Shown: piece after piece, positions 17,268 through 25,821 of the stretch | Layout of the letters: each line of letters opens with the position of its first letter | How positions within the stretch are numbered: the stretch's first letter is position 1 | Source of the DNA: Bacteroidaceae bacterium | GTDB taxonomy: Bacteria; Bacteroidota; Bacteroidia; Bacteroidales; Bacteroidaceae | Direction of reading: 5' to 3' | Length of the DNA stretch: 48,109 nt | Assembly (NCBI GenBank): GCA_017616915.1 | Contig: JAFZXF010000124.1 | Span: 1-48,109 of the forward strand | The notes under the pieces: model-generated | Databases searched by the model: none | Told to the model about the DNA's origin: nothing | The model's input: only the letters and a program-made list of their open reading frames with translations | Made by a program: the position numbers and the translations under genes

Positions 17268-18449
17268 ATGAACGAAATTCAACTCAAGTACGGATGCAAT
17301 CCTAATCAGAAACCCTCACGCATCTTCATGCAGCAGGGCGAACTACCCGTCACTGTCCTCAACGGCCGCCCGGGATATATCAACTTCCTTGACGCACTCA
17401 ACAGTTGGCAGCTGGTGCGCGAACTCAAAGCTGCCACCGGCATGCCCGCCGCAGCAAGCTTTAAGCATGTCAGTCCCGCAGGAGCCGCCATCGGTTTGCC
17501 GCTCAGCGACGTCCTTAGGAAGATATACTTCGTCGACGACGTGCCCTTTGAACTCTCCCCCATCGCTTGTGCCTATGCTCGTGCTCGCGGTGCCGACCGC
17601 ATGTCGTCATACGGCGATTTCATCGCACTGAGCGACACTTGCGACAAGGCTACGGCTCTGCTCATCAAGCGCGAAGTGTCCGACGGTGTCATCGCTCCCG
17701 CCTTCACTGACGAGGCACTACAGATTCTGCGCGACAAGCGCAAGGGCACCTACAACGTCATCCAGATTGACCCCGCCTACACTCCGCAGCCCATCGAGCA
17801 GAAGCAGGTCTTCGGCATTACCTTTGAGCAGGGACGCAACGAGATAGACCTCACTTCCGACACCCTCTTTGAGAATATCCCCACCGAGAACAAAGAGTTC
17901 ACCGCCGATGCCAAGCGCGACCTCAAGATCGCACTCATCACGCTGAAATACACGCAGAGCAACTCCGTTTGCTACGTGAAGGACGGACAGGCTATCGGCA
18001 TCGGCGCCGGCCAGCAGAGCCGCATCCATTGCACCCGGCTCGCAGGCAACAAAGCCGATATCTGGTGGCTGCGCCAGCATCCGAAGGTACTCAACCTACC
18101 ATGGGCAGAGAAGATTCGCCGCGCCGACCGCGACAACACCATCGACATCTACATCTCCGATGACTACGACGACGTGCTCCGCGACGGTACCTGGCAGCAG
18201 TTCTTCGCCACACGTCCCGAACCGCTCACCCGTGAGGAGAAGCGCGAATGGATCGCCAAGAACACCGGCGTATGCCTCGGTTCCGATGCATTCTTCCCCT
18301 TTGGCGATAATATCGAGCGTGCCCACAAGAGCGGTGTGCAGTTTATCGCACAGGCCGGAGGTTCGGTGCGCGATGACAATGTTATCGAGACCTGCGACAA
18401 GTACGGCATCGCTATGGCGTTTATCGGAATAAGGCTATTCCACCATTAA
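17268..18449 (+). CDS. Standalone AICAR formyltransferase (PurH C-terminal domain type)
   Basis: A 393-residue protein matching only the formyltransferase half of PurH; the IMP cyclohydrolase half is missing. It opens LKYGCNPNQKPSRIF. The catalytic Lys-His pair is in SFKHVSPAGAA (Lys66-His67), followed by LKYTQSNSVCYVKDGQAIGIGAGQQSRIH. It transfers a formyl group from 10-formyl-THF to AICAR. Standalone versions occur in several anaerobes beside or in place of full PurH. The product FAICAR would need a cyclohydrolase encoded elsewhere. Confidence 0.9.
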   Translation: MNEIQLKYGCNPNQKPSRIFMQQGELPVTVLNGRPGYINFLDALNSWQLVRELKAATGMPAAASFKHVSPAGAAIGLPLSDVLRKIYFVDDVPFELSPIACAYARARGADRMSSYGDFIALSDTCDKATALLIKREVSDGVIAPAFTDEALQILRDKRKGTYNVIQIDPAYTPQPIEQKQVFGITFEQGRNEIDLTSDTLFENIPTENKEFTADAKRDLKIALITLKYTQSNSVCYVKDGQAIGIGAGQQSRIHCTRLAGNKADIWWLRQHPKVLNLPWAEKIRRADRDNTIDIYISDDYDDVLRDGTWQQFFATRPEPLTREEKREWIAKNTGVCLGSDAFFPFGDNIERAHKSGVQFIAQAGGSVRDDNVIETCDKYGIAMAFIGIRLFHH

Positions 18450-18458
18450 AATTGAATT

Positions 18459-18662
18459 ATGCCCTCCAAAGACGAACTCAATCAGGCCATGTTCAACGGC
18501 ATTTCCTTCAAGAAAGCTGTTAAACCCGCTGCTACCGAACCAGGCAAAGTCAAGACCAAGGCCAAGAAGAAAGGATACATAACCGGGGCTCACGGTTCCG
18601 GCTCCGCCAGGATGAAGGCACAGATACGCCAGCGCCGTGCCAACCGCAAAAGAAATAGTTAA
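18459..18662 (+). CDS. Small basic protein of unknown function
   Basis: A 67-residue frame that starts 9 bp after the formyltransferase stop. Its stop codon overlaps the sulfatase ATG by one base (TAATG), so translation is probably coupled. The protein is very basic: KTKAKKKGYITG in the middle and MKAQIRQRRANRKRNS at the end, with a Gly/Ser-rich turn between. No family is recognised; a nucleic-acid-binding tail is possible. The ATG overlap and lack of other content argue that it is real. Confidence 0.6.
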   Translation: MPSKDELNQAMFNGISFKKAVKPAATEPGKVKTKAKKKGYITGAHGSGSARMKAQIRQRRANRKRNS

Positions 18663-20179
18663 TGACCGTAAAATACAGCAATATTCTCTGCGGTGCTATG
18701 ATGCTGCCTATCGCAGCCTTTGCTCACCGCCACTCAAAGCCCAACAGCATCTTTATCCTCTGCGATGATATGGGCTATGGCGACTTGGCATGCTACGGGC
18801 AGCGCTACATCCAGACTCCCAACATCGACCGCCTCGCAGCACAGGGCATGCGTTTCACTCAGGCTTATGCAGGCAGTCCGGTCAGCGCACCGAGCCGCGC
18901 CTCGCTGATGACTGGTCAGCACACCGGCCATTGCGAGATACGCGGCAACAAGGAGTATTGGAGCGGACGCATCGACTACGGCATCAACAGCGAATATGCT
19001 GTCACCGGTCAGCATCCTCTTGACCCGAACCACGTGGTACTGCCGGAGATTATGAAAGCCAACGGTTACACTACCGGTCAGTTTGGCAAATGGGCCGGCG
19101 GCTACGAAGGCTCTGTCTCCACTCCCGACAAGCGCGGCATCGATGAGTTCTACGGCTATATCTGCCAGTTCCAGGCACATCTCTACTACCCCAATTTCCT
19201 CAATCGCTATAGTTGCGCTCTGGGCGACACGGCCACTGTTCGCGAGGTGATGGAGCAGAATGTGCAACACGCCATGTACGGCCCCGATTATTTCAATCGC
19301 ACCCAGTATTCAGCCGACATCATCCACCGCAAAGCGATGGAGTGGATCGACAGTCAGGACGGCAGTCAGCCGTTCTACGGACTGCTCACTTACACCCTGC
19401 CCCACGCTGAATTGGTACAGCCCGAAGACTCCATACTCAACGCCTATAAAGCACAGTTCAGCGACGACAAAACCTTCCGCGGCGAGCAGGGCAGCCGCTA
19501 CAACGCCATAACCCACGTCCATGCTGAGTTTGCCGGCATGATTACTCGTCTCGACGCTTATGTCGGTGAGATTATGGCAAAGCTTGAAGAGAAAGGACTC
19601 GCCGACAACACCATCCTCATCTTCAGTAGCGACAACGGTCCTCACGAAGAGGGCGGCGCCGACCCAACCTTCTTTGGACGCGACGGCAAGTTGCGTGGAC
19701 TCAAGCGCCAAACCTACGAGGGCGGCATCCGCGTTCCGTTCATCGTCCGCTGGCCCGGTCGTGTAAAAGCCGGCTCCGTCAACGACACCCAGATAGCATT
19801 CTGGGATATCATGCCCACATTCTGCGACATCATCGGAGCCAAGCTCAATGCTCAATGCTCAATGTTCAATGCTCAATGTTCAATGTTCAATGAAATAGAT
19901 GGTCTCTCTTTCCTCCCCACTCTTCTCGGCAAGAACAAGCGCCAGAAGCTCCACGACCACCTCTACTGGGAGTTCAATGAGACCGACCAGGTGGCGGTGC
20001 GCCGCGGCGACTGGAAACTGATATCCCAAAAAGGTGTGTGCCATCTCTACAATCTGGCCACCGATTTGCATGAGGACAACGATGTGGCGGCGCTCTATCC
20101 CGACATCGTCGAGGAGCTGAAAGCTATTGCTCGACGCGAGCACACTCCCAGCCCTTATTTCTCTGTCACGATGCCCTAA
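18662..20179 (+). CDS. Sulfatase (arylsulfatase family, Ser-type) with repeat tract
   Basis: An exported alkaline-phosphatase-superfamily sulfatase of 505 residues. A short signal peptide (about 1-21) is followed by NSIFILCDDMGYGDLACYG, with the metal-binding Asp pair at 35-36. The active-site motif is S75-A-P-S-R in GSPVSAPSRASLMTG, so the formylglycine would come from Ser and need an anaerobic sulfatase-maturating enzyme, not encoded here. DNGPHEEGG carries further metal ligands. Oddity: seven heptamer repeats (19844-19892) lie in frame at residues 395-411, giving LNAQCSMFNAQCSMFN before EIDGLSFLPTLLG. It likely desulfates host or plant glycans. Confidence 0.93.
   Translation: MTVKYSNILCGAMMLPIAAFAHRHSKPNSIFILCDDMGYGDLACYGQRYIQTPNIDRLAAQGMRFTQAYAGSPVSAPSRASLMTGQHTGHCEIRGNKEYWSGRIDYGINSEYAVTGQHPLDPNHVVLPEIMKANGYTTGQFGKWAGGYEGSVSTPDKRGIDEFYGYICQFQAHLYYPNFLNRYSCALGDTATVREVMEQNVQHAMYGPDYFNRTQYSADIIHRKAMEWIDSQDGSQPFYGLLTYTLPHAELVQPEDSILNAYKAQFSDDKTFRGEQGSRYNAITHVHAEFAGMITRLDAYVGEIMAKLEEKGLADNTILIFSSDNGPHEEGGADPTFFGRDGKLRGLKRQTYEGGIRVPFIVRWPGRVKAGSVNDTQIAFWDIMPTFCDIIGAKLNAQCSMFNAQCSMFNEIDGLSFLPTLLGKNKRQKLHDHLYWEFNETDQVAVRRGDWKLISQKGVCHLYNLATDLHEDNDVAALYPDIVEELKAIARREHTPSPYFSVTMP
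19844..19892 (+). repeat. Seven tandem heptamers inside the sulfatase gene
   Basis: The units are CTCAATG x3, TTCAATG, CTCAATG, TTCAATG x2, seven in a row without interruption (49 nt). The tract sits in the open frame of the sulfatase. Because 7 is not a multiple of 3, gain or loss of one unit would shift the frame of the last 95 or so codons. Confidence 0.9.
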
Positions 20180-20246
20180 AGCGGTTTTTTGCAGAAATTT
20201 AACTATTTTTTTGACTGTACAAAGGTTCCATTTGAAAGAAAAATCC

Positions 20247-20254
20247 TACCTTTG
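20247..20254 (+). promoter_or_regulatory. lptB promoter -7 box
   Basis: TACCTTTG matches TAnnTTTG and lies 35 bp before the lptB start. A TTTG at 20231-20234 is only 12 bp upstream, too close for a normal -33 box; the real one is uncertain. Confidence 0.6.
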
Positions 20255-20288
20255 CACATTATACCGCTTTTAAACACACCCGAAACTC

Positions 20289-21071
20289 ATGCAGGCAGTA
20301 AGTGAACAGATTACCGAAACGAAAAAAGGCGAGATGACCCTACACGTAGAGAATCTCGTGAAACGCTACGGCAAGCGCACCGTCGTGGATAACGTCAGCT
20401 TCAATGTCAAGCAGGGCGAGATAGTGGGACTGCTCGGACCGAACGGAGCCGGCAAGACCACCTCTTTCTATATGACCACAGGCCTCATCGAACCCAACGG
20501 AGGCAAGATATTCCTCGACGACCTTGACATCACCGGTTATCCAGTATATAAGCGTGCCCGTCACGGCATCGGCTACCTCGCTCAGGAGGCTTCCGTATTC
20601 CGCAAGATGACGGTGGAAGACAATATCATGTCCATCCTCGAGATGACCGGCAAACCCAAGGCATACCAAAAGGAAAAGCTCGAAAGTCTCATCCATGAGT
20701 TCAGTCTTGAGAAGGTGCGCAAGAACATGGGCGACCGCCTCTCCGGTGGAGAGCGCCGCCGCACCGAGATAGCACGCTGCCTCGCTATCGATCCCAAGTT
20801 CATCATGCTCGACGAACCTTTCGCAGGTGTCGATCCTATTGCGGTGGAGGAGATTCAGCAAGTGGTATATAAACTTAAGGACCGCAACATCGGCATCCTC
20901 ATCACCGACCACAACGTGGACGAGACGCTCGCCATCACCGACCGCGCCTACCTTCTCTTCGAAGGGCGCATCCTCTTCCACGGGCTCCCCGAAGAACTCG
21001 CCGCCAATCCCATAGTGCGCGAGAAATACCTCACTAGCAACTTCGAACTGAAACGCAAGAAATTCGAATAA
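20289..21071 (+). CDS. lptB: LPS export ABC transporter ATPase
   Basis: The ATPase that powers lipopolysaccharide transport by LptBFG from the inner membrane. The 260-residue protein has Walker [10 protein letters not shown] (50-58), signature [16 protein letters not shown] (151-166), Walker B FIMLDEP (171-177) and switch His208 in [10 protein letters not shown]. The C-terminus [17 protein letters not shown] is typical of LptB. The first 15 residues are extra, so an internal ATG at 20334 ([13 protein letters not shown]) is an equally likely start and has a purine-rich region upstream. ftsK follows after a 49-bp gap filled with TCAAT-type repeats. Confidence 0.95.
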   Translation: MQAVSEQITETKKGEMTLHVENLVKRYGKRTVVDNVSFNVKQGEIVGLLGPNGAGKTTSFYMTTGLIEPNGGKIFLDDLDITGYPVYKRARHGIGYLAQEASVFRKMTVEDNIMSILEMTGKPKAYQKEKLESLIHEFSLEKVRKNMGDRLSGGERRRTEIARCLAIDPKFIMLDEPFAGVDPIAVEEIQQVVYKLKDRNIGILITDHNVDETLAITDRAYLLFEGRILFHGLPEELAANPIVREKYLTSNFELKRKKFE

Positions 21072-21074
21072 CAT

Positions 21075-21117
21075 TGAAGATTAATCCTCAATTTTCAATT
21101 CTCAATCCTCAATTAAC
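21075..21117 (+). repeat. Degenerate TCAAT repeats between lptB and ftsK
   Basis: ATTGAAGATTAATCC is followed by CTCAATT, TTCAATT, CTCAATC and CTCAATT, spaced 7-8 nt apart. This is a decayed form of the heptamer family. Confidence 0.55.
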
Positions 21118-21120
21118 GAA

Positions 21121-23631
21121 ATGACTAAGCCCAAGAATAAAAAAGCTCCCGCACGAAAGAAAGCCCCTGCCAAAGGGCGCAGGAAGCCGAGCACCAAGCA
21201 GCAGAAAGGCAGCTTGAGCAAAGCTCTCGGCTTCAAGGAGTGGCTCAGCCGCCTCAAGACCGGTGAGACAGCACGTTTCATCATTGGTCTCATCTTGGTA
21301 TGCTTCGCCCTCTTCCTGTTCGTGTCGTTTATCTCCTTCATCTTCTCCGGCAAGGAAGATGCCGTCAACCTCGACATACTCTCCGGCAAGGGCGGTGTCA
21401 TCGGCAGCGTAGCCAACAAGGGCGGCACACTTGGTTTGAGGGCTGCCAACTACTTCATCCAGGACGGCTTTGGCTTCACCGCCATCTTCATCCCCATCTT
21501 CATGGTGCTACTCGCGCTGAAGCTGATGAAGACCCACTTCTTCAAGATTACCCAGCAGTTTATCTACTGCGCCTTCCTCATGATTTGGGGCTCCGTAACT
21601 CTGGCTTATCTCTTCCCTGACGGACTCAGCGTATTCAAGCCGGGCGGTGAGCACGGCATCAACATCTGCCGCTTCCTCACCTCCTCCATCGGCGATATCG
21701 GCCTCGTGATGCTCCTCGCTGTCACGATGATACTCTTCTGCATCTACCTCACCACGCGTACCATAGAGATAATTCGCAAGATGATGCACGTAGAGAAGCC
21801 GCTCAAGGATCTCACCGACAAAGTGAAGAGCCGCATCAACAGCGCCACCGACGATGACAGTCCTGCTGACGAACCGCAGGAGCCCACTCCTCCCGAGGAA
21901 TTCCCTGAAGAGGAAGGTCCAATGGTTATCGACCTCAGCGACGACAAGCCCATAGAGGATACTCCTGAAGATATGGAGATTACTGATGAGGCGGAGCCCA
22001 TCGACGAAGAACCGCAGATTCCCGAAGAGCCCGTACTTGAGATAGAGGAACTCCCCGAAGAGGAGCCGAGCGATGACGACAGCTTCGAGCGCGGCGATAT
22101 CAGCACTCCTTTCGACCCGCATCTCGACTTCGAGTACTACGAGTATCCCACTCTCGACCTGCTCAAGAAATATCCTGAGCAAGATGCCGCCATCGACATG
22201 CAGGAGCAGCAGGCCAACAAGGAGCGCATCATCACCGTGCTCCGCAACTTCGGTGTAGAGATTTCCAGCATCAAGGCCACCGTCGGACCCACCATAACCC
22301 TTTATGAGATTACTCCCGCCAAGGGTGTCCGCATCGCCAAGATACGCAACCTTGAGGACGACATCGCCCTCAGCCTCAGCGCCATCGGTATCCGTATCAT
22401 AGCGCCTATCCCAGGCAAGGGAACTATCGGTATCGAGGTGCCGAACGCTAAGCCCAAAGTCGTCTCTATGGAAAGCGTCATCAACAGCCGCAAGTTCCAG
22501 GAGTGCGACTACGAACTGCCCATCGCGCTAGGCCGCACCATCACCAACGAGATCTACATCCAGGACCTCGCCAAGATGCCTCACCTCCTCGTGGCAGGTG
22601 CCACCGGACAAGGTAAGTCAGTCGGCCTCAACGCCATCATCACCTCGCTGCTCTACAAGAAGCATCCCACCGAGCTCAAGTTCGTGCTCGTGGACCCGAA
22701 GAAGGTGGAGTTCAGCGTCTATGCGCCGCTGGAGTACAACTTCATGGCTGAGGTGAGCGAGTCGGAAGGCGATCCCGTTATCACCGACACCGACCGCGTG
22801 AAGCACACGCTCCGCAGTCTCTGCCAGGAGATGGACGACCGCTACATGCTTCTCAAGAGCGCTGCCACGCGCAACATCAAGGAATATAACCAGAAGTTCT
22901 GCGACCGCAAGCTCAATCCGCACAACGGCCACCGCTACCTGCCCTACATCGTGGTGATCATCGATGAGTTCGGTGACCTCATCATGGTGGCAGGCAAGGA
23001 GATAGAACATCCCATCACCCGCATCGCACAGCTCGCCCGTGCTGTGGGCATCCACATGGTCATCGCCACTCAGCGACCCACCACCACTATCATCACTGGT
23101 AATATCAAGGCCAACTTCCCCGCTCGAATGGCGTTCCGCGTCACCGCAGCAATCGACTCCCGCACCATCCTTGACCAGACGGGAGCCAACCAGCTCATCG
23201 GACGCGGCGACATGCTATTCCTTGCATCCGGCAAACCCGTCGAGCGAGTGCAGTGTGCTTTTGTCGATACTCCCGAGGTCGAAGCCATCAACGATTTCAT
23301 CAGCAGTCAGAACGGGCCGCTCAGGCCGTACCTGCTGCCTGAGGTCGCCATCGAAGAGGGCGAATACGGTGGTGGCGACGGCGACGGTGCTGTCAACAGC
23401 TATGACGCCATGTTCGTCGATGTGGCCCGCTACGTCGTCAACGGCCAGCAAGGCTCCACCTCAGCTATCCAGCGCACCTTCGCCATCGGCTACAACCGCG
23501 CCGGCCGCCTCATGGACCAGCTCGAGAAAGCCAAGATCGTCGGTCCCGCCCGCGGCTCCAAGCCCCGCGATGTCCTCGTAATGAACGAAGCCGACCTCAA
23601 TGCCAAACTCGAAGCGATGCACCTTATATAA
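21121..23631 (+). CDS. ftsK: DNA translocase FtsK
   Basis: A septal DNA pump that clears and aligns chromosome ends during division. The 836-residue protein has a basic N-terminus, a membrane domain with about four hydrophobic segments in residues 55-215, and an acidic Pro/Glu-rich linker (about 245-330). The motor follows, with Walker A GATGQGKS (about 493-500) and Walker B VVIIDEFGDL (about 612-621). The C-terminal winged-helix gamma domain starts at about 765 (TSAIQRTFAIGYNRAGRLMDQLE) and binds polar DNA sequences. The start ATG directly follows a TCAAT repeat region. The LolA-like gene follows, as in other Bacteroidales. Confidence 0.97.
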   Translation: MTKPKNKKAPARKKAPAKGRRKPSTKQQKGSLSKALGFKEWLSRLKTGETARFIIGLILVCFALFLFVSFISFIFSGKEDAVNLDILSGKGGVIGSVANKGGTLGLRAANYFIQDGFGFTAIFIPIFMVLLALKLMKTHFFKITQQFIYCAFLMIWGSVTLAYLFPDGLSVFKPGGEHGINICRFLTSSIGDIGLVMLLAVTMILFCIYLTTRTIEIIRKMMHVEKPLKDLTDKVKSRINSATDDDSPADEPQEPTPPEEFPEEEGPMVIDLSDDKPIEDTPEDMEITDEAEPIDEEPQIPEEPVLEIEELPEEEPSDDDSFERGDISTPFDPHLDFEYYEYPTLDLLKKYPEQDAAIDMQEQQANKERIITVLRNFGVEISSIKATVGPTITLYEITPAKGVRIAKIRNLEDDIALSLSAIGIRIIAPIPGKGTIGIEVPNAKPKVVSMESVINSRKFQECDYELPIALGRTITNEIYIQDLAKMPHLLVAGATGQGKSVGLNAIITSLLYKKHPTELKFVLVDPKKVEFSVYAPLEYNFMAEVSESEGDPVITDTDRVKHTLRSLCQEMDDRYMLLKSAATRNIKEYNQKFCDRKLNPHNGHRYLPYIVVIIDEFGDLIMVAGKEIEHPITRIAQLARAVGIHMVIATQRPTTTIITGNIKANFPARMAFRVTAAIDSRTILDQTGANQLIGRGDMLFLASGKPVERVQCAFVDTPEVEAINDFISSQNGPLRPYLLPEVAIEEGEYGGGDGDGAVNSYDAMFVDVARYVVNGQQGSTSAIQRTFAIGYNRAGRLMDQLEKAKIVGPARGSKPRDVLVMNEADLNAKLEAMHLI

Positions 23632-23633
23632 TT

Positions 23634-23738
23634 ATAAGGTCACTTAAAGTCGCTTAAGGTCCTTTAAGGTCACTTAAGGACTAATCCCTAAGCGACCCTA
23701 ATAGACTTTAGAAGACCCTAAACACCCTAATAGACCCT
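23634..23738. repeat. Decamer repeat block after ftsK
   Basis: Four 10-nt units of AAGGTCACTT type (23636-23675) are followed by units of CCCTAAGCGA/CCCTAATAGA type (23686-23738). The second set is roughly complementary to the first, so the block could fold on itself. No gene is visible here. Confidence 0.75.
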
Positions 23739-23740
23739 AT

Positions 23741-24364
23741 ATGAAAAAGATTCTCTTCATTCTCCTGATATTAATGGTCAATGGTCAATGGTCAATGGTT
23801 AATGGTCAAACCGCCAAGGCCGTTCTCGACAAGACTGCGGCGACCATTCGCAATGCCGGTGACATCAAAGCCGAGTTCTCCGCCTCCGCGCCGAGCGGCA
23901 GCCTGAGCGGCACCGTGTTCATCCATAAGAACATGCTCCACCTCACCTCGCCCAACGTGAAGTGCTGGTTCGACGGCAAGACACTCTGGACCTACCGCAA
24001 GCAGACCAATGAGGTCAACGTCACCACGCCCACCGCAGCCGAGCAGCAGAGCATCAACCCGTACCTCTTCATCAATATCTACAAGAAGGGCTACAACTAC
24101 GCCATGCGCTCCATCAACCTCCGCGGCAAAGCGTGTCACGAAGTGACGCTCAACGCCACCTCGTCCTCCGCCCGCCTCCGCAAGATGGTCATCACCATCG
24201 ACAAATCCACCTCCTATCCCCTCAGCGTCGAGATGCACAACGCCAAAGGCGGCAACACCGTCATCTACATCACCTCCTGCAAGACGCGCCAGAAGTTCAA
24301 GCCATCCACCTTCAGCTTCCCCGCCGCAGAATATAAAAACGCAGAAATAATCGACTTAAGATAA
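23741..24364 (+). CDS. LolA-like periplasmic lipoprotein carrier
   Basis: A 207-residue periplasmic protein of the LolA type, which carries lipoproteins from the inner to the outer membrane. The body has the LolA-like pattern of DIKAEFSASAPSGSLSGTVFIHK, then MLHLTSPNVKCWFDGKTLWTYRK and NPYLFINIYKKGY. The position between ftsK and trxB matches other Bacteroidales. Oddity: the signal peptide MKKILFILLILMVNGQW(SMVNGQ) contains five AATGGTC-type heptamers (23773-23807) encoding MVNGQWSMVNGQ, so its c-region is made of repeat DNA. Confidence 0.85.
   Translation: MKKILFILLILMVNGQWSMVNGQTAKAVLDKTAATIRNAGDIKAEFSASAPSGSLSGTVFIHKNMLHLTSPNVKCWFDGKTLWTYRKQTNEVNVTTPTAAEQQSINPYLFINIYKKGYNYAMRSINLRGKACHEVTLNATSSSARLRKMVITIDKSTSYPLSVEMHNAKGGNTVIYITSCKTRQKFKPSTFSFPAAEYKNAEIIDLR
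23773..23807 (+). repeat. Five heptamers in the LolA-like signal peptide
   Basis: AATGGTC x3, AATGGTT, AATGGTC in tandem (35 nt). One base differs from the AATGTTC unit used elsewhere. The tract is translated as part of the signal peptide and also supplies several in-frame and out-of-frame ATGs. Confidence 0.85.
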
Positions 24365-24373
24365 AAGAGAATA

Positions 24374-24742
24374 ATGAACAAAAACAAAGAAAACACTTTT
24401 GCACAGGTTGAGACTACGTCTCCGATGATGCGTCTGCATGCTGTTGCTTGTGAGCCCGCTCACAGACAACTGTCTGCATACACCTCATCCATACCTACGG
24501 ATGACAACCTGTGTAAAAGCAAAAACACCGCTTCGCTGAAAAACAATTACTCTTGCCAACTCGGTATGAGAGAAATGTTTTCTCTGTTTTTGCTTTGCGG
24601 AAGCTTTGGCATTCATCTGAATGCGTTCGGTTCTCGGCACGAAGATGGCGGAAGCTATGCTTACAGCCAGATTCGAGACGATAACAGGACGGGAGCACAT
24701 CGTGCGCAAGCTTTCGCAAAGGGTTTTTATGGTTTTTGTTAA
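24374..24742 (+). repeat. Structured interspersed element, copy A
   Basis: First of four near-identical elements (core 24377-24740, 364 bp). The ends are imperfect inverted repeats: AACAAAAACAAAGAAAACAC at the left, and a right end whose complement reads AACAAAAACCATAAAAACCC. In the 5' half, CTTTTGCACAGGTTG (24396-24410) pairs with 24505-24519 and encloses three hairpins: GAGAC/GTCTC, TGTGAGC/GCTCACA and TCATCC/GGATGA. GCATTC/GAATGC forms another hairpin in the 3' half. One frame is open for 122 codons but no protein family is recognised. It lies between the LolA-like gene and trxB. Confidence 0.8.
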
Positions 24743-24748
24743 AAAATA

Positions 24749-24776
24749 ATGTTCAATGTTCAATGCTCAATGTTCA
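24749..24776 (+). repeat. Four ATG-bearing heptamers abutting the trxB start
   Basis: ATGTTCA x2, ATGCTCA, ATGTTCA run straight into the trxB ATG at 24777. Each unit carries an ATG; only the one at 24756 is in frame with trxB. Confidence 0.85.
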
Positions 24777-25712
24777 ATGAATAACGTACTAATTCTCGGT
24801 TCCGGCCCCGCCGGATACACAGCAGCCATATACCTTGGTCGCAGCGGCCAAAAGGCCACAATTATTGAGGGCCTCCAACCCGGAGGTCAACTCACCACCA
24901 CCACCGTTGTGGAGAACTTCCCCGGTTTTCCCGACGGCATCGATGCCAACGAGCTCATGGACAATATGCGGCAGCAGGCGCTCAACTACGGCGCTGAGAT
25001 ACTCCCCAACTCCGCCGTCAGCACCGACCTCAGCCGCTCGCCATACACCGTAACTCTCGACGATGGCACCGTGCTCACCTCGCCAGTGCTGATCATCGCT
25101 ACCGGCGCCTCGGCTAAATACTTAGGGCTCAGCGATGAGGAGAAATATCGCGGCATGGGCGTCAGCGCCTGCGCCACCTGCGATGGTTTCTTCTACCGCC
25201 GCAAAGTCGTGGCTGTCGTTGGCGGCGGCGACACAGCCTGCGAGGAAGCCACCTATCTCGCCGGTCTCGCCGAGAAGGTGTATCTCGTGGTGCGCAAGCC
25301 GTTCCTCCGCGCCACCCAGTCGATGCAGCAGCGCGTCTTCGACAACCCGAAGATAGAGATTCTCTTCGAGAGCAACGTCACCGGACTCTATGGCACCGAC
25401 GGCGTAGAAGGAGCACACATCGTTCACCGCAAAGGTGAAGCCGACGAGCGCACATACGACCTGCCCATCAGCGGACTCTTCCTCGCCATCGGTCACAAGC
25501 CCAATAGCGACATCTTCCTTCCCTGGATTGAGACCGACGAGCAGGGCTACATCGTCACCCGCGGTGCCACGCCCGTGACCAATCTCCCCGGCGTTTTCGC
25601 TGCCGGCGATGTCGCCGACCCACTCTATCGCCAGGCCATCAACGCCGCCGCCTCAGGGTGCCGCGCCGCGATGGAAGCGATAAACTTTATGAAGTCGCTT
25701 AACGTCGATTAA
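24777..25712 (+). CDS. trxB: Thioredoxin-disulfide reductase
   Basis: FAD enzyme that reduces thioredoxin with NADPH. From the ATG at 24777 the protein is 311 residues, starting MNNVLILGSGPAGYTAAIY as TrxB usually does. The redox pair is Cys132/Cys135 in ACATCDG, the NADPH motif is VVGGGDTACEEA (about 148-159), and the FAD-binding AAGDVADP is near the C-terminus. An in-frame ATG at 24756 would add seven residues coded by heptamer DNA; I prefer 24777. The last residues (KSLNVD) and the stop are encoded by decamer repeats that continue into the gap. Confidence 0.95.
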   Translation: MNNVLILGSGPAGYTAAIYLGRSGQKATIIEGLQPGGQLTTTTVVENFPGFPDGIDANELMDNMRQQALNYGAEILPNSAVSTDLSRSPYTVTLDDGTVLTSPVLIIATGASAKYLGLSDEEKYRGMGVSACATCDGFFYRRKVVAVVGGGDTACEEATYLAGLAEKVYLVVRKPFLRATQSMQQRVFDNPKIEILFESNVTGLYGTDGVEGAHIVHRKGEADERTYDLPISGLFLAIGHKPNSDIFLPWIETDEQGYIVTRGATPVTNLPGVFAAGDVADPLYRQAINAAASGCRAAMEAINFMKSLNVD

Positions 25713-25775
25713 GGTCCATTAGAGTCACTTAGGGTTAACATTAAGAGACCTTAAGACACCCTAAGCAACCCTATA
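25692..25775. repeat. Decamer repeat block overlapping the trxB 3' end
   Basis: 10-nt units AAGTCGCTTA, ACGTCGATTA, AGGTCCATTA and GAGTCACTTA run from inside the trxB coding end (25692) past its stop. They are followed by AAGACACCCTAAGCAACCC-like units of the complementary type. Confidence 0.75.
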
Positions 25776-25785
25776 AAAGAAAAAT

Positions 25786-25814
25786 TTTCTGAAATTTCTT
25801 TCCCGTTTCAGAAA
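25786..25814 (+). promoter_or_regulatory. Hairpin in the rplU promoter region
   Basis: TTTCTGAAA (25786-25794) and TTTCAGAAA (25806-25814) form a 9-bp stem with an 11-nt loop. It ends 7 bp before the -7 box, so it may act as an operator or as a terminator for trxB. Confidence 0.4.
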
Positions 25815-25821
25815 TTTGTCG

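Noticed and set aside
23634..23738. CRISPR-like array after ftsK
   Set aside because: Units are only 10 nt, degenerate, without spacers, and no cas genes are present.
24374..24742. Insertion sequence with a transposase
   Set aside because: The element is too short, the frame has no transposase motif, and no target-site duplication was evident.
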